From NCBI GenBank assembly GCA_037903355.1, contig JBAJFE010000042.1, forward strand, positions 3,918,001 to 3,982,000: a stretch of 64,000 nucleotides of DNA, in the 5' to 3' direction. Below, one piece after another: positions 20,355 to 31,364 of the stretch. The notes under the pieces were generated by a model. That model was not told the origin of the DNA, made no database searches, and saw only the letters and a list, made by a program, of their open reading frames with translations. Within the stretch, counting starts at the first letter, position 1; every line of letters begins with the position of its first letter. A program made the translations under genes and the position numbers. Source of the DNA: Trichuris trichiura (Eukaryota > Nematoda > Enoplea > Trichinellida > Trichuridae).

Positions 20355-22926
20355 TTTTAAAATGAAACATTCTTCAAGGGGAAACAAGCTGTTTCAAGAT
20401 GAAATCTCGTGAGCTTAATCATGGAGGCACGATGTGATTATAAAGAAGCTGCCTGCTGAAGCCTCCAGATTTCAATGCGTCAACAAGCTGTAGAATTTTA
20501 TCGTCACGGAGTTGTCTGATTATTTCAATCAGCAAATTGTCTCCAGAATTTATCCTGACTGTCAGCTGAAGACAGGTTAAGGCCTAACTGGTAAGCTCCA
20601 CGGTCAACCTTTCTGATTGACATAACGGGACAGTACCGTAACAACAAAATTGTATTCTCTGAATGAAGTACTACTGCTCCATGCCAAGAAACTACGCACT
20701 GAAAGTGACAATGAGCTGGCAATAAAGATCAGAGAAAAGGCATTAAGGCAAATTTCTTACTGTTGTAGGACGAAGGGGTTTGGACTGCTGCGATCCTATA
20801 GGAAAGCCGGCATTCTTTTGAAAGAAGACGGGCGAAAATGCCAAAAGTAGGCCATCCCCAAAAATGCGGGAATGGAGCTCGCTAGGGTGAAAGATTAAGC
20901 ACGTGAAGCCATAGTGATTGGTGTTCGTTTTTCTGGCTTGTTCCCACGTATTGCATAAAGGAAGACACTTTGAAGAAAATAATTGTCCGGCGGATAATGC
21001 AACGCGTACTTAAGTGATATCCACCACGTGGCATCTTGCAGAGTGTAAAACTGCGGCAAGCATATCTACTGCAGTGACATTCTAAATATAGAGCACACTA
21101 TTCTGTTACTGCAGCAAAAGTCACTGACTATCGCATTTTGCTGTTTGTTTTAATTGTTTTACAGCTGTCTTGTTGTAACTCCGTCTCTTTGCAATGGCAT
21201 GTTGTTCTCTTACATGACCTCCTCCTTCCCCTCTTTCTTCTCCCTTCTCCTTCTTCTACTTTCCTTCTCTTCTGCCTTTCTCCGCTTTCTCTTTATCTCT
21301 CTCTCTCGTTCTCTCCGCCTTCTTTTCCTTTTCGTACATCGGTATCACCTCAACCCTGAATGCATTACAGCTATTCTCAGTCCAAAAATTTCAGTCTTCC
21401 TTTTTAACCTAAATCTCTTTTCGCTGTTACCTAAATTCAATTTAAATTAATTCAGTTTCTCAATCACGCTTCAGTTCCCCTCACTATCCCCATCGACCCT
21501 CCACGTGGTAGAAGGGATTAATTTTCACAGTTCCAGCACGATAAGGACAACAACGCAGGCAATCCTCCTAACCGGCATAGATCATTAGAAAAAACCAAAA
21601 TCCGGACATACTTTAAATACGTTTTTCACCCCCACCCCTTGTGACTTTAATAACTTCATCCTGTCCCAATGTTAACCATCGCACATAGGTCCTGTTGTTG
21701 TTATCGTTGACAACGGAGCATGAAAAGCTCTGAAAGCTTCGAAGGACTGTTTAGTGTTAAGTGAAAACAAACGCTTGTACCTTTCCGTAACAAAAACATG
21801 CACATGAAATTCAAAAACAGCGTTAAAAAGTCATTTGTTTTCAAAGGCTAAAGGATAGGCAAAAGAAATCGACGTAAATATGCTTTAAAAATAGCTGGTC
21901 TCCCTTTCATCTTGGCGAAACATGATTTTTCAGTCACTGCCGGACAGGACGACTGTTCTGTCGTACTGTGGCTCCTGGACTACCGTTCATGGAACTGTTG
22001 TTACTGGGGGAAGGGAGAGGTGGGAGGTTCAGTTACGTGAGGTCATTAAATCGCGTTATGAAGGTTTAGCAGTAACAATCAACATTCAGCGCACAGACAG
22101 TAATTTCGAAACAATGCCAATGCAAGGGTTTACAATTGATTTACCCAACTAAACGTTTTGCTGGCTTTAACGTTTAATTTTTAATATGAATTGCTGCACG
22201 TTAACCTGTCTGAAAAACAGTGTAACGCGCAGTGTAGAAAAGGACGTGCGCATCAAATCGCACCACTGTACGCCATGAAGGAAGACACGTGGTTGCGGTT
22301 GTTCGCTGAGGGTAGCACATTCCGTCTCGTTCAGTGTGTTCTGTTTTCGTTCGTGTTCGTTCAGTAAAGCGTTCCTCTGTTGGTGTGACTGTTACAACAG
22401 TGCTGTATAAGAAACAGGAAGATACAAACTAAACAGGGCAGTTAGCAGTACGGATGGAATATTCATTTCCAAGTTAGATACTCTATTTTCTTTGCTGAAA
22501 CCCGGTTTCAGCAAGGTGTCATACCTCAGTCTGTTTAACTCAATCAAGAATTCCGGTAAAGCTCTTCGTACGCTACAAGATCCCACGCGCTATGTGAGAC
22601 GAGACCGAGAATCAATGTACGTTGGCGCACACGACGGTGGGAGGTGTCTCCCAAAAGCTTCGCTTTTTTAAAGCGTTCAAATAAACGGTTATCCTTTTGT
22701 ATTGCACAGCATGAAAATCTTGTTACAGCACAACTGGTCTTACAACGAAGTAAAACATCACTAGCTGCATCACTAAAACATACTGTTGCGAACATCCTTA
22801 ACATGACCACATTGTGATGTTATTTCAATCAGTGGAAATACATTTGAGTGGAGAATGGCTTGGATACAGAAGAATAATTTCGGTTGCTGGCTTTACTGGG
22901 ATACAGCAGCAATTAAAAAAGCCTTT
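20355..22926. other. intergenic with a pyrimidine-rich tract; no supported gene
   Basis: About 120 bases at 21215-21335 are almost pure C/T on the plus strand (CTTCCTTCTC type), which makes the overlapping frames uninformative. Frames at 20650-20850 (+) and 22544-22810 (-) show no family features. Confidence 0.4.
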
Positions 22927-22932
22927 TTTATT
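22927..22932 (-). terminator. polyadenylation signal of the SRSF2-like gene
   Basis: AATAAA on the minus strand, about 110 bases past the stop codon at 23040. It is the first such hexamer downstream and fits a short 3' UTR. Confidence 0.55.
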
Positions 22933-23039
22933 TTCGTATAACAAATAATAGGCATTCACAGTAAGTTGAAACAAACTGTATAGAAATGACGAATGAAAGA
23001 TACTCAAATACTGCATCAGCATCTGTTGAGTGGAACACT

Positions 23040-24129
23040 TCACCCACTATCGCTATTCGACCGTGACGCTGATCGAGAATTACTTCGGGAACGGCTTCGA
23101 CTGCGCCGGCGACGGTAACTATCATGTCTTTGATCACGTGGCGATTCGCTGCGATCACTGAAACAAACGCAGTTAGAAATCGGTACACACACATGGTATA
23201 TCAACAATGCTCTTGCAAAATTTACGCCGGTCTGTAGGATGAACTTTACGGGAAGAAGGCGAATCCAAATGACAACCGTATCTTCTTCAACGTTTTAGAG
23301 AAGTAAAACCTATACTTAAAAAAGTATTCAGAGGAAATCCTGCATTTTGAAGCGCTAAGTATACTAACTGCAGAGGAGCCTTACAGTCCCCAAAATTTCA
23401 CACCAGAAAGATGTGTGAATGCAAGACTACAGAATTAAGCGCAAACATCACAGATACCTTGGTAACCACCCAGCCTGAAAAAATCTGCAACAGCTTTCCC
23501 AAGGACAGCAAGGCCACCGTATTGTGCACCTCTTAGGGGTAGTTATAAAGACAAAACTGGAAAATCCGCAGGTCGTTTGACTTGCTGACCGGCAAAAGAA
23601 GGAAGACCACAGCGGCGGCTACGGCAACTGCACATCTTCGACTCTACGACGAACCACAAAAACGGCAGTTCTGCTCAACAGGCTCCTTACGGTTCGGCAA
23701 GTCGATTTTAAAAATGGACAAAAATGAAGCTGCGAAATACGGACCGGCGTCTTCGATAGTAGTCATCTCCATTGCGACCACGGTCGTCGATTGGCCGTCC
23801 GTAACGAGCCATTACGATGTGGATCTGTCGGCCATCCAAACGACGTCCGTCCATTTTGCCCATTGCTCTTTCTGCATCACGTCGGGAATGGAATCGAACA
23901 AACGCAAAACCGCGACTGTCACGAGTCCATCTATCCCTTGGAATATGAATATCTCCGATCTCGCCAAACTTTTCAAAAGCCTTTCGCAAATCTGCAGGAC
24001 CAGTACGGGATGACAGATTGTCCACCTAAGAAAAATATCAGCAGCACTGTCATAAGGAAAACTTTCTCTAACTTTTAAGGACGTCATTCCCTCAATTCGG
24101 GGAGGCGGCACACCTCTTCCTCCACTCAT
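23040..24129 (-). CDS. SRSF2: SRSF2/SC35-like serine/arginine-rich splicing factor, 3 exons, 151 aa
   Basis: Exons are 24129-24073 (19 codons), 24025-23745 and 23157-23040. Intron 1 is 47 nt (GTTAGA...TTCTTAG, phase 0). Intron 2 is 587 nt with an unusual GTCCGT donor and a TTTCAG acceptor; phase 2 joins CG+T to give Arg. The N-terminus [19 protein letters not shown] followed by VDNLS is the signature of SRSF2. The RRM shows RNP2 (SLKVDNL) and RNP1 (RGFAFVRF), with the linker ARYGRP. Exon 3 gives the RS domain ([20 protein letters not shown]). SR proteins bind exonic enhancers in the nucleus and recruit U1 and U2AF. The RS domain is short compared with vertebrate SRSF2. The C. elegans counterpart would be rsp-4. 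Confidence 0.9.
24026..24072 (-). other. 47-nt intron 1 of the SRSF2-like gene
   Basis: GT...AG with a TTTTTCTTAG acceptor, splitting Lys19 from Val20 in phase 0. An intron of this length is typical of nematodes. Confidence 0.85.
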
Positions 24130-25238
24130 TAAACTGGAAGTAACAGACAAGCCCGTACCACAAAGCAACCTAAAACAAATACAGTTACAGACTTTGACGT
24201 TCTAGTTTACGGTAACATGCAAGTATGCTTATTTTATCATGCGGAAACAACCCGTTGTATAAATCCTAACGTTTCACCAAAGCAGCTTTCGGGTCGTTCA
24301 GCTTTTCACGATAAGCTATGAAGATAAAACAAGTCTGATCTAAAACCCCTGTTAGTTGCACACTAGTAGTTGTCTTCATACAAGAAGTTCTTTCGGTAAG
24401 AAGAAAACGGAACTTCACGCAGTTTACAAAACGCTTCATGAACAATGCAACTATAACTTTTGTGAATGGTTTTTAAAAAGACCCTGCGTTACTTTAGCAT
24501 TTTCATACAAAACTAGTGCACACGATTTTAAAAGTACAATTAACTCCCCCAACATCAGCATCATTCGATGCACGAGTCACTTCGCGTCGTTTTGCTATGA
24601 GGCAGCAGATTGTCTGCGCTAGTCCCAGGTGAATGGATGCCCTGCGTTTATCATTAGGCATTGTAGAACCAGAAAAGAATGACGGGAGTGGCGCACAAAA
24701 TGCAACACTAAAATGCACAGCGGCAGAAAAAGACGTTGGCATTGAATCGGCTAATATTGGGCCACAAAGTAGAAAGAACACAGCTCAAGCTTACGAATAA
24801 TCGCGGAAAGTTTTGTAGCGCAGGAAACATAAATGTACCTGAATTTTTTTCTTGGATACTGTTATTCTCTGGTTGTAGTAGCAGAGCAGTATTGCATCAA
24901 GTTTTTTGTGTTGGTGAATGTTGATCAGGATGACCAGCCAGACCAAAAGAATAGAGCAAAAGTCCGCAGCTGCCTTTCTGAAACTGCTAACTCGAGCGAG
25001 TGCACGCAGGCAACTGAAAACTGATTGACCGTAGGCTGTATTTGTGATAAAGTAGTATCTCGATTGAGCCTGCCAGGCAGTTGACATTGTAACTTGTCAG
25101 AAAACGATATATTGTGTGCATATCGCAGTTATTTTGTTACTTCATGAATTTTTCCAGAAGAATAACTTGTTTTCTGCTATTACTTTTCTGCTCAGGATGC
25201 TGGGAGTTGAATGCAGATGAAGAAATGTATGAATTACT
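24130..25238. other. no supported gene; possible small exons
   Basis: Presumed promoter side of the SRSF2-like gene. A plus-strand frame of 57 codons starting at about 24628 (MDALRLSLGIVEPEK) is polar and ends in a stop, but has no splice or family evidence. Confidence 0.3.
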
Positions 25239-25347
25239 TGAGGCTTTAAAAGTTTTGAAGACGTGGTTTCTTGGTACGGGACCGTATGTTTTCATAATGA
25301 AAAAGCTTTAATACAGACAGATTCCCGTTTTTATGTGTGAAAAAACT

Positions 25348-25385
25348 CCGGAGCTTTCGAGTCAATCGAGACCCATCTTCAGCGG
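25348..25385 (-). ncRNA. hammerhead ribozyme motif, left arm of element B
   Basis: Minus-strand CCG-CTGAAGA, a stem II with one mispair, GAAA, GCTC, CGG. The core is conserved, and stem I is 3 bp. Confidence 0.65.
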
Positions 25386-25413
25386 TCTTAAATTATCTCA
25401 TCTTAATTTAAGA

Positions 25414-25451
25414 CCGCTGAAGACGGGTCTCGATTGACCCGAAAGCTCCGG
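25414..25451 (+). ncRNA. hammerhead ribozyme motif, right arm of element B
   Basis: Plus-strand CCG (25414-25416), CTGAAGA, stem II GGGTC/GACCC, GAAA (25441-25444), GCTC, CGG. The self-complementary CTCCGGAG around the cut site could form stem III between two molecules. Confidence 0.75.
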
Positions 25452-25522
25452 AGTTTTTTCACACATAAAAACGGGAATATATTCGTAATAAAGTTTTTTC
25501 ATTATGAGGCTTTAAAAGTTTT

Positions 25523-26078
25523 TCTAAATCGCGTGAACACAAAAAGTTTGGGGTTGAAACGCTTACTTGTAACTGCGGCTTCTTAGGATTTAAGTTCTTT
25601 GGCGATGACGAGACTGCTGATTCGGTCTTACAAAAAGCCATGAAAAAAGATGACTACTTTGATAAGATTAGTGAAACTAGGAGTACGTGTTCTCATTATA
25701 AGCCATTTCGATATTTGGAGATTGTTTTATTGTTTTTCGATGGTTTGAAAGACTAGAGGAGCGCGATTCGGTAAAGTTGTTGTGCTTGCGATCTTCGCTA
25801 TATAGCAGGTAAGAAACAAATGACAGCTTTGAAGCAGATCTCTGTTAATGGATCTTTTAACCAAAAATAATATTTGCTGTAATCTTGATAAATGGTAATG
25901 AAATGGTGTACATTTAAAGCCGATCTAGTGATTTCTTCGTCCTTCAGGTTTTGAAATCTCAGGTCGTCGCTTTCAGAGGGTAGCCAAGCTTAAAGACCAA
26001 CCTTGTAGCACTTACCTGACATTGAAAAACCTCTTAAGGTTTAAAGTAACTTTTTTGTTTCTCGGTCTGCCGCTGTGC
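25523..26078. other. no feature recognised
   Basis: AT-rich sequence between the ribozyme element and the hAT element; no gene or repeat supported. Confidence 0.35.
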
Positions 26079-26649
26079 TGCTAAACCAGGGGTGGGGAAC
26101 CTTTTTGCTGCAGCAGGCCGTACAGAATACTCAACCGAAAAACATAGCCTGCTTTATTTGCGCATATGTTCATTAAAGCCACCCCTCGAACAAAGCGATA
26201 AGGCGAGATAAGAATACAGTTAATGTAATAAACCGGTGGGTGGTCATATGTCCACAGGGATCGCGAGGCAGGTCACCGGTTGGCCGCAAATCTGTCATTC
26301 TTCTACTGAGAAAGAACTGACAAGCGCAGCGTGGGGGAGCGTTTCCGCTTGGGGTGACAGGAGGGTGTGCCGAGAGCGTGGGCTGCTGCAACGACATGAA
26401 TCGCGAGGGCGTGACGAGCAGTTGGCTAGAGCGTTTGGGGCGTGCGGCGGCGTTTGTTCTCTTTCTCTGTCGTTGGCGGTGTTCGTATTGTTGTGTACCG
26501 TAGGGAGAGAGAGTTTCGTGTTGTGTCGGTACAATAAAGTGTTTGGCAACCCTTTTCTGCGTGCGGTTGTCGACTGCGTTTACTACAGTTAAACCTCCCT
26601 AATCCGAACTCGTGGAAGAGACCAAAGAACGATTGTATACATTAAAGCT

Positions 26650-27058
26650 AATTAGGCTACCTTGAAAACTGGATGTTTTGTAACGGGTTGAATTTTCATG
26701 GTTGTAAGGTTTTCTACGGCTTTTCCCGTTTTTCGTTGTGCTGTTATCTGTAATTAAACTAAAACAACTGCTCTACCAACGGATGGATGAGCCGTTATTA
26801 AGAAAAGTACAGATATCAACGCACTCAAGTTTTTTATTGTTCAAAGCTTTCGGAACGCTCTAGTTCCGTCGTCAGTGAGGTGGTGGAGCTACGAAAGCTT
26901 TGAACAATAAAAAAGTTGAGTGCGTTGATATCTGTACTTTTCTTAATAACGGCTCATCCATCCGTTGATAGAGCAGTTGTTTTAGTTTAATTACAGATAA
27001 CAGCACAACGAAAAACGGGAAAAGCCGTAGAAGACCTTACAACCAATTAGGCTACCTT
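26650..27058 (+). mobile_element. hammerhead-ribozyme foldback element C with 14-bp TSD
   Basis: The insertion at 26664-27044 (381 bp) lies between AATTAGGCTACCTT duplications (26650-26663 and 27045-27058). The leader GAAAACTGGATG...GTAACGGG...TTTTCATGG is followed by inverted arms of about 160 bases. The right arm has lost the 5' half of the ribozyme. Arms and ribozyme are closely related to element D at 45878. Confidence 0.85.
26841..26878 (-). ncRNA. hammerhead ribozyme motif in element C
   Basis: Minus-strand TCA-CTGACGA, stem II CGGAAC/GTTCCG, GAAA, GCTT, TGA. Stem I is TCA/TGA here rather than CCG/CGG, so both strands changed together. The cut triplet would be CTT. Confidence 0.75.
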
Positions 27059-27984
27059 TGCGAAAGGGGCAGTCACTTGGCGACAGGGGTTATAACAGCA
27101 GTAAACAACCTGCCAACGCTCCTTTCGGTATACGTTAACATAGGCCCAGACCAGCGACGGCTCTGCCGAACTAATCTCGACCAATAAGTTGATTACAGCA
27201 AGACACCTCGAGACCTAGGTTTCCCTGAATAAACAGAATCGTAAATCAAAAACTTAGTGTTTTTCAGTTGTATAAAACTACAGTCTGTTCTCATATAACG
27301 CAATGATCGGCCCCTAACTCAATTTATTTTCAAGCCAACACGGCTGGCCGGCAGTTACTAACATAGAAAAATAAGTTCATGGGAACTATTTCCATGTCGC
27401 TTCGCGGTACTGCGTCCACACCATTTAAGAAACTGGTTTCTGCTGGTCAGACGGACTTCGCTGCCCTCGTTAAGCTATTCACGGCTTGCAGACACTGACA
27501 TCACGCTGTAGACGCTAGGAACATGCATCTAAAATTGCATTACCCGCTTTTCTGTGGCATGCTGTGAGCCTCCTCCATAATCCAGATTTTTCCGTAATCC
27601 GAACTATCCTTCGCCCTGACGCGTTCAGATTAGGGAGGTTTTACTGTAATACTTTGTGCCGATGGTCCATTTTACCAACGCGCACACTAGTGCCGTCTAC
27701 TACTTGTCTCTGAAGACAAACGACATCGGTTTGTCGACAGAGACCCGAGCGCAAGGCAGTCTTCCTAGCCAATCTGATGCTCCCTGCTTGCTACGCAAGA
27801 TTTCTGCTATCACTAAGATTCACATACAATCAGTTTATCGCATTTTTAAAAAATAGGCTCCCACAGTCACATTTCACTTAATCTCGCATGCATGTGCGGT
27901 TGCCTCAGCGAGTGGAAGGGAATGTTTCGAGGTCCCTGATGGAGTGGTCTCGCGGGCCGGACGTTCCCTACCCCTGTGCTAAAC

Positions 27985-28912
27985 GTTGCTTTCGACTCCG
28001 CGAACGAAATGCTAACTATCGAGTTTCTTAGTGTGAATAAAAGATCCTTGCTGTAATGTAAAACCGGCTTTCATAGCCGCTTTCACAAACATATGGGAAT
28101 TTGGCCTAACAGTAGCAAGAGACAGCGAAGATGCTGTTTTCAAACGAAGCCTTAAGTATTTGATCATTCTTTGATCCACCAGCTGTAAAGATGGGGTAAC
28201 ATTTGAGAAAGGAAATTTGAGTTCCTCGATTCCATCCATTCCGTTCAAGGACAAATATCTAGAGATGGGCGAAGTGGACCACCGTCTCACCGCGGAAACA
28301 TCTGTTTTACCAATCAGTTTTGTAGTTTTCAACGCCGGAGGTTTAAGTCGTTCTCAGAGCGCTCTTTAACTCAGAGCTCAGAGCGCTGCACATTTAACTC
28401 GATTAAGTTGTAAAATGGAGATAATTTTGCACTACAGGTAATTCAATATTATGCGTAAAGGTCTGCATATTTTTGATGACCACATCGTTACTTAATGATA
28501 AGACGGTTTAGACCTCAGGTAACTTATCGCTAGTCGTTAGAATATTATTTGAAACTGTTTGAGAAGTGAAGTAGGCGAGAAAAAAATGATCAGAGCAAAG
28601 AAATTAGCAATTTTATTTCATTGTCCAAACTGCTCGAATTCTTGATTACTGCTTCCAGGACAAAAGGTAGAGTGCAAAACTTCAAGGAGAAGAATTGTTC
28701 AAGTACAGTGAGACCTTGATTCCAACAACTGGTGCTTATATTCTTGACTTTAATGAAACGATAGGAGACGTCAGAAGGTAAAGAATGCCACGCAACAGCA
28801 GAGTCAGGCATCATTCCATAGTAAAAGAGTTGATCTCAACTTTAAGGACTCAGTTTTTTGTAATTGACGATTAAAGTTTCTCAAGTTATTTATGAATAAA
28901 GTTTTCATCGAT
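27985..28912. other. no supported gene
   Basis: Minus-strand frames at 28012-28332 and 28590-28814 lack family features and splice support. Confidence 0.35.
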
Positions 28913-29326
28913 GATATTGTGGCAGAGACGGCCGCAGCGGCACCCCAACGAGCGCGGGCAGAAATCCGTCCGTGGGAGCGCAGCCCAAAGAATGACATGG
29001 GGCCTCAGATCCGACAGCCACAAGAGGGCACGACCTCTGAATCGGCATGAGAACCTGACATCGACGGCCTAGCACAACGATGGCTAGCGTCAGGATTAGC
29101 GCCTGTCTGGCCGCTTCCTCACGGTAAGCGGATTAGACGAAGGCTGAAGAGCCTGAGGTCCGTGAGAAAGCGCAGGGCAGAGGTCGTGGAAGGCTATATA
29201 AACGCGTCGCTTCTGAGCTCACAGTGTTCAGGCTAACTATACCAGCTGTCCGTTCACTCTATTGCTTTTCTCCTAAATAAACCGTTATTGTACGCGAGTC
29301 TTAATGGTCCGGCAAACAACAGATAT
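28913..29326 (+). repeat. solo LTR with 5-bp TSD
   Basis: The 404-bp sequence at 28918-29321 starts TGTGGCAGAG and ends AACAACA, with GATAT duplicated on both sides (28913-28917 and 29322-29326). It carries a TATA box (CTATATAAACG at about 29194) and AATAAA at 29276-29281. It is a Gypsy/BEL-type LTR left after recombination, of a different family from the 12-17 kb element. The frame at 28804-28998 is incidental. Confidence 0.9.
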
Positions 29327-29490
29327 AGAAAACATAATTTCTCATACCGCTTAAGAGTGCTGTTTGTCTTACTAGGGATGTGAAAAATTTTGAATTCTTT
29401 TTCTCGATATGGAACACTGGTCACGTATAACTCTTCAACGGATCGATAATTCATCGTGGCGGTATTAAAGTGGCAGCTCTCTTATTGAAA

Positions 29491-29680
29491 TACAGTAGAA
29501 CCTCCATAAGTTGACCGCCCAAGGGACCAGAGAAAACTGGTCAACATAGGAGGTGGTCAACATAGGAGGCTGTGGGTATATTATATTATTAACATGCGGA
29601 CCAACCAAGTGGTCGAAATTCGGTCAACTTAGGGAGATGGTCGACATAGAGAGGTGGTCAACTTCGGGGGTTCTACTGTA
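29491..29680. mobile_element. pogo/Tigger-type MITE, copy 3
   Basis: A 186-bp copy (29493-29678) with CAGTAGAACCTCC ends and TA flanks, in the same orientation as the 1157 copy. It keeps an internal GGAGGTGGTCAACATA block missing from copy 2. Confidence 0.85.
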
Positions 29681-31125
29681 TATGAATAAATAATATATTC
29701 TTCATGAATAAGAGCAAAAATAAGTTGAAATAATATTGCTTATTCTGCGTGATTTCCGTTACTTTCAATTAAATCTCTGCTAAAGTTATGACGGCATGTG
29801 GATGTCTTAATGGTAGAACGTCTTGGGCTTTGATCCAAAGAGGTGAACAGCTTGTTTCCGCACCTCCAGTTATTCTTTCGGGTCTTCTTGGTTCTTTGCC
29901 TTCCGGAATTGGTAGCGGCAACTTCAACGGAGGTCAAATGGAGATTAAGAAACAATGGAACAATAGGTTTGCCGGCCATGTTCTCCTGCCCTAGCCTAAG
30001 ACTAAACCTAAACGTAAAGTTTATGGGTCAGTAACCTCCTGCATGTGCTGCCGATGCTCCATTGTGCTCATCGTTTCACTTGTCGCGATTTACCCGTTGA
30101 TATTGCCGCCCGCACTTCTGAGGGGAAAAGAACCAAGAAGATACATTCTTTCAAGTGTCTTCTGGACAGACCATGTCTCCTTGGCCGGAACAAATGATAA
30201 TCTCAAGGCGCAATGTCTGATAAGTGCGCCAGGTCGATGGCTAATCTCATTTCAACTTGTAGCGTTAACTTTTGCCGCCAAAGCAGCATGCGCACGTGGG
30301 ATCCTGTGCAGTAGAATGATCCAATGGGTTGACACGCTGTTCAGCCGTTTTTCTAGTACAGCACTTCCTGATTGTTTAAGGTGCATGCAGTTGTGACGTG
30401 TCCGTCGACGTGATCGTTTCCTGGCAAATCGTGATGCTTGACGCCATGTTGATCTGATTGGGCGCAGACGAGCACGTTTTACGGTGAACGTTTACTTTGG
30501 ATTGCACGAGTTGCATTGTCTCGTGTTCATCCCATGTTTTTTCGTTTTCAGGTTAACAAACATGAACCGCTTTTCATCACTTGTACAAGCCTGCATGTGA
30601 TACTCTTCCTTCGTTTCCTTGGAGACAATAAATGACAAACGTTATCATCACTTTCCTTCTCACCTGTTGAATTGAGCCAGTGGCTAACAGTCAATTGATC
30701 TGGACATTTGCTGTTAATTATCAGACGACTGATGTGGACTTACGGTAAGAGCAAATGCTTCCATGTGCGTTTCTGCGAGCTCGCCGCTGAGTCTTGATTG
30801 AGTCAGTACGCCAATCTTCATCTTCAGCTACCTTAGGATGCCCTGATTTTGTTTGGCCGTAAACATTAAGCTTCATTCTGAGAACCCCTGCACCACTTTT
30901 CATACACAGGCCCCGAAATAACTCCGCTAAATGTACGAAAGACATTACGTTTCTGCTTTTAACTCAGGTTAAAAAAAAACTAAGTCGCAGCGAACGTGGA
31001 GCCTGTCTAGCTAAATTAAAAAACAGCTGCAAATATACGTAGGAACGAATAAAACTAGGAAGTTTCTTGTGTGCGTGAAGCAGATGTTTTGTGGAGTTAG
31101 CTGGTGAGGAAACGAAATTTTGGTG
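29681..31125. other. dispersed repeat fragment; no supported gene
   Basis: The stretch at about 29880-30020, on the minus strand, shares GGCTAGGGCAGGA, ATTGTTTC and TTGAAGTTGCCGC blocks with 7580-8050, so it is another copy of that dispersed repeat. An AATAAA lies near 30626 on the plus strand. No coding region supported. Confidence 0.4.
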
Positions 31126-31362
31126 CAGTGATTCTCACGGTGGGGCGTGTGCCCCACCAGCGGCCCTTTGAAATCCAGGCCCGGAGGGGGGCAAATCGCC
31201 AAGGGGGCCCTTTTGAGCTGTGAGGGACACATGCCCCACCTGGGCGATCGTCTTGAAGTGCACAGGAAGTTATGGCCTGAGAGTCAGATATTGTGCCTCT
31301 CTGCCTAAAACAAAGCTGCATGCTGTTGAGCCTCGCAATTCTGATTGCCTAGAAGAAAAGAC
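31126..31362. mobile_element. truncated hAT element
   Basis: It begins CAGTGATTCTCACGGTGGGG, with the same GC-rich start as the elements at 19856 and 36701, and is lost at about 31362 where Copia coding sequence begins. No right terminus was found. Confidence 0.65.
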
Positions 31363-31364
31363 CG

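Larger units (their letters stand above)
25239..25522 (+). mobile_element. hammerhead-ribozyme foldback element B with 18-bp TSD
   Basis: The insertion at 25257-25504 lies between perfect duplications TGAGGCTTTAAAAGTTTT (25239-25256 and 25505-25522). The leader (GAAGACGTGG...GGTACGGGACCG...TTTTCATAATGA) is clearly homologous to that of element A. Two inverted arms of about 90 bases follow, each with a hammerhead. The right end is TTCGTAATAAAG. It has no ORF. Confidence 0.85.
25144..25574 (+). pseudogene. possible small secreted-protein ORF interrupted by a ribozyme element
   Basis: From ATG 25144 the frame begins with a signal-peptide-like run (RRITCFLLLLFCSGC) followed by acidic helix-like sequence (DEEMYELLEALK). 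It is broken by the foldback insertion at 25257-25504. On the far side of the target duplication, a compatible frame continues for about 20 codons to TAG at about 25574. An alternative reading is that CTGCTCAG at about 25196 is a splice acceptor. Weak: short frame, no family. Confidence 0.25.
26584..27648. mobile_element. pogo/Tigger-type non-autonomous element nested in hAT
   Basis: The element at 26586-27646 has inverted ends CAGTTAAACCTCCCTAATC and GATTAGGGAGGTTTTACTG, with TA on both sides. It is itself interrupted by a hammerhead foldback at 26664-27044. No transposase frame was recognised. Confidence 0.85.
26079..27984. mobile_element. hAT element hosting a nested Tigger element
   Basis: The termini CAGGGGTGGGGAACC (26087) and its inverse ending TACCCCTG (27976) are flanked by perfect 8-base duplications TGCTAAAC (26079-26086 and 27977-27984). 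Total 1890 bp; about 830 bp without the nested Tigger. No hAT transposase remains. Minor open frames inside are not genes. Confidence 0.9.

Noticed and set aside
21138..21450. Leu/Ser/Phe-rich plus-strand ORFs resembling membrane proteins
   Set aside because: They translate a C/T-only tract; apparent hydrophobicity is a composition effect.
25348..25451. Type III hammerhead reading, using the central hairpin as stem I
   Set aside because: The base triplet before that hairpin is CAG, not NUH; it only mirrors the other arm's core. The type I reading with CTC and CGG/CCG pairing fits all copies better.
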